From Cupriavidus sp. MP-37 (GTDB lineage Bacteria; Pseudomonadota; Gammaproteobacteria; Burkholderiales; Burkholderiaceae): a DNA stretch of 64,000 nt. The notes below the pieces were generated by a model. The model was not told the origin of the DNA. It saw only the letters and a program-made list of their open reading frames with translations, and ran no database searches. Shown here in pieces: positions 61,338 through 64,000 of the stretch. Both the position numbers and the translations under genes were made by a program. Position 1 is the first letter of the stretch; each line of letters starts with the position of its first letter. The DNA lies in NCBI RefSeq assembly GCF_020618415.1, contig NZ_CP085345.1, forward strand, positions 434,001 through 498,000, given 5' to 3'.

Positions 61338-62972
61338 TCAGACGTCGATCGCCGAATCCGACTTCACCTTGCGGCGCAGCTCGAACTTCTGGATCTTGCC
61401 GGTGGAGGTCTTGGGCAAGGGCCCGAAGTAGACCGCCTTGGGCACCTTGAAGCCCGCCAGCAGCGTGCGGCAATGCGCGATCAGTTCTTCTGCGCTGACG
61501 CTGGCACCGTCCTTCAGCTCGACAAAGGCGCACGGCGTCTCGCCCCACTTGGCATCGGGCTGCGCCACCACCGCCGCGGCCAGCACCGCGGGATGCCGGT
61601 AGAGCGCGTCTTCCACTTCCACGCTCGAGATGTTCTCGCCGCCGGAAATGATGATGTCCTTGCTGCGGTCCTTGATCTTGATGTAGCCGTCGGGCATGCA
61701 AACGCCCAGGTCACCGGTATGGAACCAGCCGCCGGCGAAGGCCTCGCGCGTGGCCTTCTCGTTCTTCAGGTAGCCCTTCATGCAGATGTTGCCGCGGAAC
61801 ATGATCTCGCCGATGGTCTCGCCATCGGCCGGCACCGGCTGCATGGAATCGGGATCGAGCACCGCCACCTGCGACTGCAGGTGGTAGCGCACGCCCTGGC
61901 GCGCCTTCTTGACCGCGCGGTCCTGCTCGGACAGCGTGCTCCAGTCGTCCTGCTCGGCGCAGACCGCGGCCGGGCCATAGACCTCGGTCAGCCCGTAGAC
62001 ATGGGTCAGCTCGAAGCCCATCGCCTCCATCTGCGCCAGCACCGCGGCCGGCGGCGGCGCGCCGGCCACCATGCCGCGCACCGGCCCGCGCACGCCTTCC
62101 CGCCACGCCGCGGGGGCATTGACCAGCGCGGTATGCACGATTGGCGCGGCGCAGTAGTGGGTCACGCCCTCTTCACGCATCAGGTCGAACACCAGCTTGG
62201 GCTCGAACTTGCGCAGGCACACGTTGACGCCCGCGCGCGCCGCCACCGTCCAGGGGAAGCACCAGCCGTTGCAATGGAACATCGGCAGTGTCCACAGATA
62301 GACCGGGTGCTTGGGCAGGTCCCACTCCAGGATATTCGAGATGGCATTGATGGCCGCGCCGCGGTGATGGTAGACCACGCCCTTGGGGTCGCCGGTGGTG
62401 CCCGAGGTGTAGTTCAGCGCGATCGCATCCCACTCGTCGGCGGGCATTTGCCAGGCGTATGCCGGATCGCCGCCGGCGAGGAAGGCTTCGTAGTCGGTGT
62501 CGCCGAACGGCGCCGACTGCGGACCCAGCACGTCGTGCACGGCAACCACCTTCAGTCCCGGCAGTTCCAGCGCCATCTGCCGCGCCAGGTCGGCGAACTC
62601 GGTATCGGCCAGCAGCACGCGCGCTTCGCCATGGCGCAGCATGAACAGCAGATTGGCGGCGTCGAGGCGGATATTCAGCGCATTGAGCACGGCTCCGGCC
62701 ATCGGCACGCCGAAATGCGCTTCGACCATGGCCGGCGTATTGGGCAGCAGCGCGGCCACGGTATCGCCCTTGCCGATGCCGGCGCGTGCCAGCGCGCTGG
62801 CCAGGCGCCGTGCGCGCGCATAAGTGTCGCGCCAGTTCTGGCGCAGCGGCCCATGCACGATGGCCAGGCGGTCGCCATACACCTCGGCGGCGCGCACCAG
62901 GAAATCAATGGGGGTAAGCGGCACGAAATTGGCTGCGTTGCGGGCCAGGCCGCTGTCGAAATCGGTTGGCAT
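61338..62972 (-). CDS. AMP-forming acyl-CoA synthetase
   Basis: A 544-aa ANL-superfamily ligase. Seen: the AMP-binding P-loop YTSGTTGDPKG (about 178-188), VYGLTEVYGP, the YLKNEKATREAF and WFHTGDLGV blocks with the catalytic Asp, KDIIISGGENIS, and the late lysine in TSTGKIQK. It makes acyl-CoA from a free acid, ATP and CoA; sequence style (3-methylthiopropionyl/medium-chain type) does not fix the chain length. Divergent from the Crp/Fnr gene at 63203; an 11-bp tandem repeat lies between them. Confidence 0.88.
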   Translation of the reverse strand: MPTDFDSGLARNAANFVPLTPIDFLVRAAEVYGDRLAIVHGPLRQNWRDTYARARRLASALARAGIGKGDTVAALLPNTPAMVEAHFGVPMAGAVLNALNIRLDAANLLFMLRHGEARVLLADTEFADLARQMALELPGLKVVAVHDVLGPQSAPFGDTDYEAFLAGGDPAYAWQMPADEWDAIALNYTSGTTGDPKGVVYHHRGAAINAISNILEWDLPKHPVYLWTLPMFHCNGWCFPWTVAARAGVNVCLRKFEPKLVFDLMREEGVTHYCAAPIVHTALVNAPAAWREGVRGPVRGMVAGAPPPAAVLAQMEAMGFELTHVYGLTEVYGPAAVCAEQDDWSTLSEQDRAVKKARQGVRYHLQSQVAVLDPDSMQPVPADGETIGEIMFRGNICMKGYLKNEKATREAFAGGWFHTGDLGVCMPDGYIKIKDRSKDIIISGGENISSVEVEDALYRHPAVLAAAVVAQPDAKWGETPCAFVELKDGASVSAEELIAHCRTLLAGFKVPKAVYFGPLPKTSTGKIQKFELRRKVKSDSAIDV

Positions 62973-62992
62973 TGCTAGTGTCTCCGCCTTAT

Positions 62993-63035
62993 CGGGGTCA
63001 TTCCGGGGTCATTCCGGGGTCATTCCGGGTCGTTC
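62993..63035. repeat. 11-bp tandem repeat in the acs-crp intergenic region
   Basis: CGGGGTCATTC occurs three times in tandem (62993-63025) and continues with a degenerate fourth unit (CGGGTCGTTCG). It sits directly upstream of the acyl-CoA synthetase start and could hold repeated binding sites. Confidence 0.85.
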
Positions 63036-63202
63036 GGGCGCTGTCGATGTGGCGCCTTGCGGCGCTGTCACTTTTTCTTGCACAAGGCTATCATCGCACA
63101 CGCCGGCGCACTGTCGTCGAGACGACAAACCTGCCGCAAACCCGCGCCAGGCAAGGCTTACACGATTCTTACAGGATGCGGCGCAGTGCGCCCGTCCATG
63201 CC

Positions 63203-63919
63203 ATGAGCGAACCCGCAGACCCCACTTCCCTCCCTGTGCTGGCCCCCGCCGCGGTGCTGGCCGGCCATGCCTGGTTCGGCGAACTCGCCCCGGCACACCA
63301 GTCTCTTGCCGCGCGCGAAACCCTGCTGCAGTCCTTTGCCGCGGGCAGCTTTATCGCCCGGCGCGGCGAGCCCTCGCGCCACTGGATCGGCGTGGACAGC
63401 GGCCTGATCAAGCTGGCGGTGTACACGCCCGATGGCCGCGGCTGCACCTTCTCGGGTGTGCCTGCCGGCGGCTGGTGCGGCGAAGGCAGCGTGATCAAGC
63501 GCGAACACCGCCGCTATGACGTGATCGCGATCCGCGACTCGCAGGTGCTGCTGGTGCCCGAACCGGTCTTCAACACCCTGCTGGCGCAGAGCCTGCCGTT
63601 CGCCAGCTTTGTGGTGCGCCAGCTCAACGAACGCATGGGCCAGTTCATCGCCACCGTGCAGAACGATCGCCTGCTGGGCGCCGATGCGCGCGTGGCGCAA
63701 GCCATCGCACAGCTGTTCCATCCCGACCTGTATCCGCGCACCAGCCCGGTACTGGAACTGTCGCAGGAGGAGATCGGCCTGCTTACCGGGCTCTCGCGCC
63801 AGCGCGTCAACCAGGCGCTGCGGCGGCTGGCGGATGCGGGCATGGTGCACTTGTCGTATCAAAGCATCCGCGTGACCGACCTGCCACGGCTGCGCCACTT
63901 CGGGATATCGGACCTGTAA
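63203..63919 (+). CDS. Crp/Fnr-family transcriptional regulator
   Basis: A 238-aa regulator: N-terminal cyclic-nucleotide-binding-like barrel (GVPAGGWCGEGSVIKREHRR), long helix with QLNERMGQFIATVQNDRLLG, and C-terminal winged helix with LSQEEIGLLTGLSRQRVN and QALRRLADAGMV. No Cys cluster for an iron-sulphur centre. ATG at 63203 chosen since an upstream frame runs through the intergenic repeat. Divergent from the acyl-CoA synthetase gene and thus its likely regulator. Paralogous to the gene at 2338. Confidence 0.88.
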   Translation: MSEPADPTSLPVLAPAAVLAGHAWFGELAPAHQSLAARETLLQSFAAGSFIARRGEPSRHWIGVDSGLIKLAVYTPDGRGCTFSGVPAGGWCGEGSVIKREHRRYDVIAIRDSQVLLVPEPVFNTLLAQSLPFASFVVRQLNERMGQFIATVQNDRLLGADARVAQAIAQLFHPDLYPRTSPVLELSQEEIGLLTGLSRQRVNQALRRLADAGMVHLSYQSIRVTDLPRLRHFGISDL

Positions 63920-63961
63920 CGCCGCAGACGCCGGCGGCTGCGCTGGCTTCTAACGCGCTGG

Positions 63962-63984
63962 CCGTGGCCTTGCGCTGGCCACGG
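63962..63984 (+). terminator. hairpin after the Crp/Fnr gene
   Basis: CCGTGGCC-TTGCGCT-GGCCACGG, 8-bp perfect arms with a 7-nt loop, about 40 bp after the stop; no T-run. Confidence 0.45.
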
Positions 63985-64000
63985 AATCCTGCGACAGTTA

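Overview
The window is high-GC DNA with short spacers and many ATGA-type gene overlaps. Gene content (Bug-type solute-binding protein, PHA/fatty-acid style acyl-CoA genes, many LysR and Crp/Fnr regulators, cyanide-insensitive bd oxidase) points to a beta-proteobacterium of the Burkholderiaceae, most likely Cupriavidus or a close relative. This assignment is inference from protein character; no database search was run. No rRNA, tRNA, CRISPR array, transposase or integrase was recognised.

Layout. 1-3.0 kb: end of a valine-catabolic operon (3-hydroxyisobutyrate dehydrogenase, enoyl-CoA hydratase, 3-hydroxyisobutyryl-CoA hydrolase) followed by a Crp/Fnr regulator. 3.0-7.8 kb: alanine-type aminotransferase, a small lipoprotein, a NfeR/NfeF (YqjI/YqjH)-like metal-responsive PadR regulator plus ferric-siderophore reductase with a repeated operator, and an outer-membrane barrel protein. 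7.8-10.7 kb: a three-gene operon of a cytochrome P450, a membrane-anchored lipase-like protein and a small membrane protein. 11.2-31.4 kb: a complete ABC-transporter-dependent (group 2 type) capsule locus, all on the minus strand: kpsS, kpsM, kpsT, kpsE, kpsD, four glycosyltransferases, a pyruvyl transferase, three SGNH/GSCFA-type acyl-modification proteins and a kpsC that carries an extra N-terminal sialyltransferase (GT29)-like domain. Parts of it (17.5-19.9 kb) are visibly AT-richer, and about 1.1 kb of gene-free DNA lies upstream.

32.5-42.2 kb: metallo-beta-lactamase-fold hydrolase, remnant of an FAD-linked oxidase, a sugar-acid catabolic operon (HpcH/HpaI aldolase, semialdehyde dehydrogenase, GarD-like dehydratase, Bug solute-binding protein) with a divergent PcaQ-like LysR regulator, an atypical SDR, a DsbA-fold isomerase and a TSUP permease. 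42.5-45.2 kb: CIO-type bd oxidase cydAB plus a DUF2474 small subunit. 45.4-52.8 kb: exported phosphatase-superfamily lipoprotein, tiny lipoprotein, Tat-exported phospholipase C, LysR regulator, M14-type peptidase and alpha/beta hydrolase.

52.8-56.1 kb is the most unusual region: a tandem duplication of a three-gene module (secreted protein built of TDGAR repeats; a 33-residue single-span membrane peptide; a TetR regulator). Three promoter candidates in it share one architecture, an inverted repeat of the TATCTAC/GTAGATA type filling the 17-bp spacer between -35 and -10. The second tetR appears to have a leaderless, self-controlled transcript. 56.1-64 kb: alpha/beta hydrolases, several small conserved-looking proteins, an AGE-family epimerase, an acyl-CoA synthetase and a divergent Crp/Fnr regulator that is a paralogue of the one at 2.3 kb.
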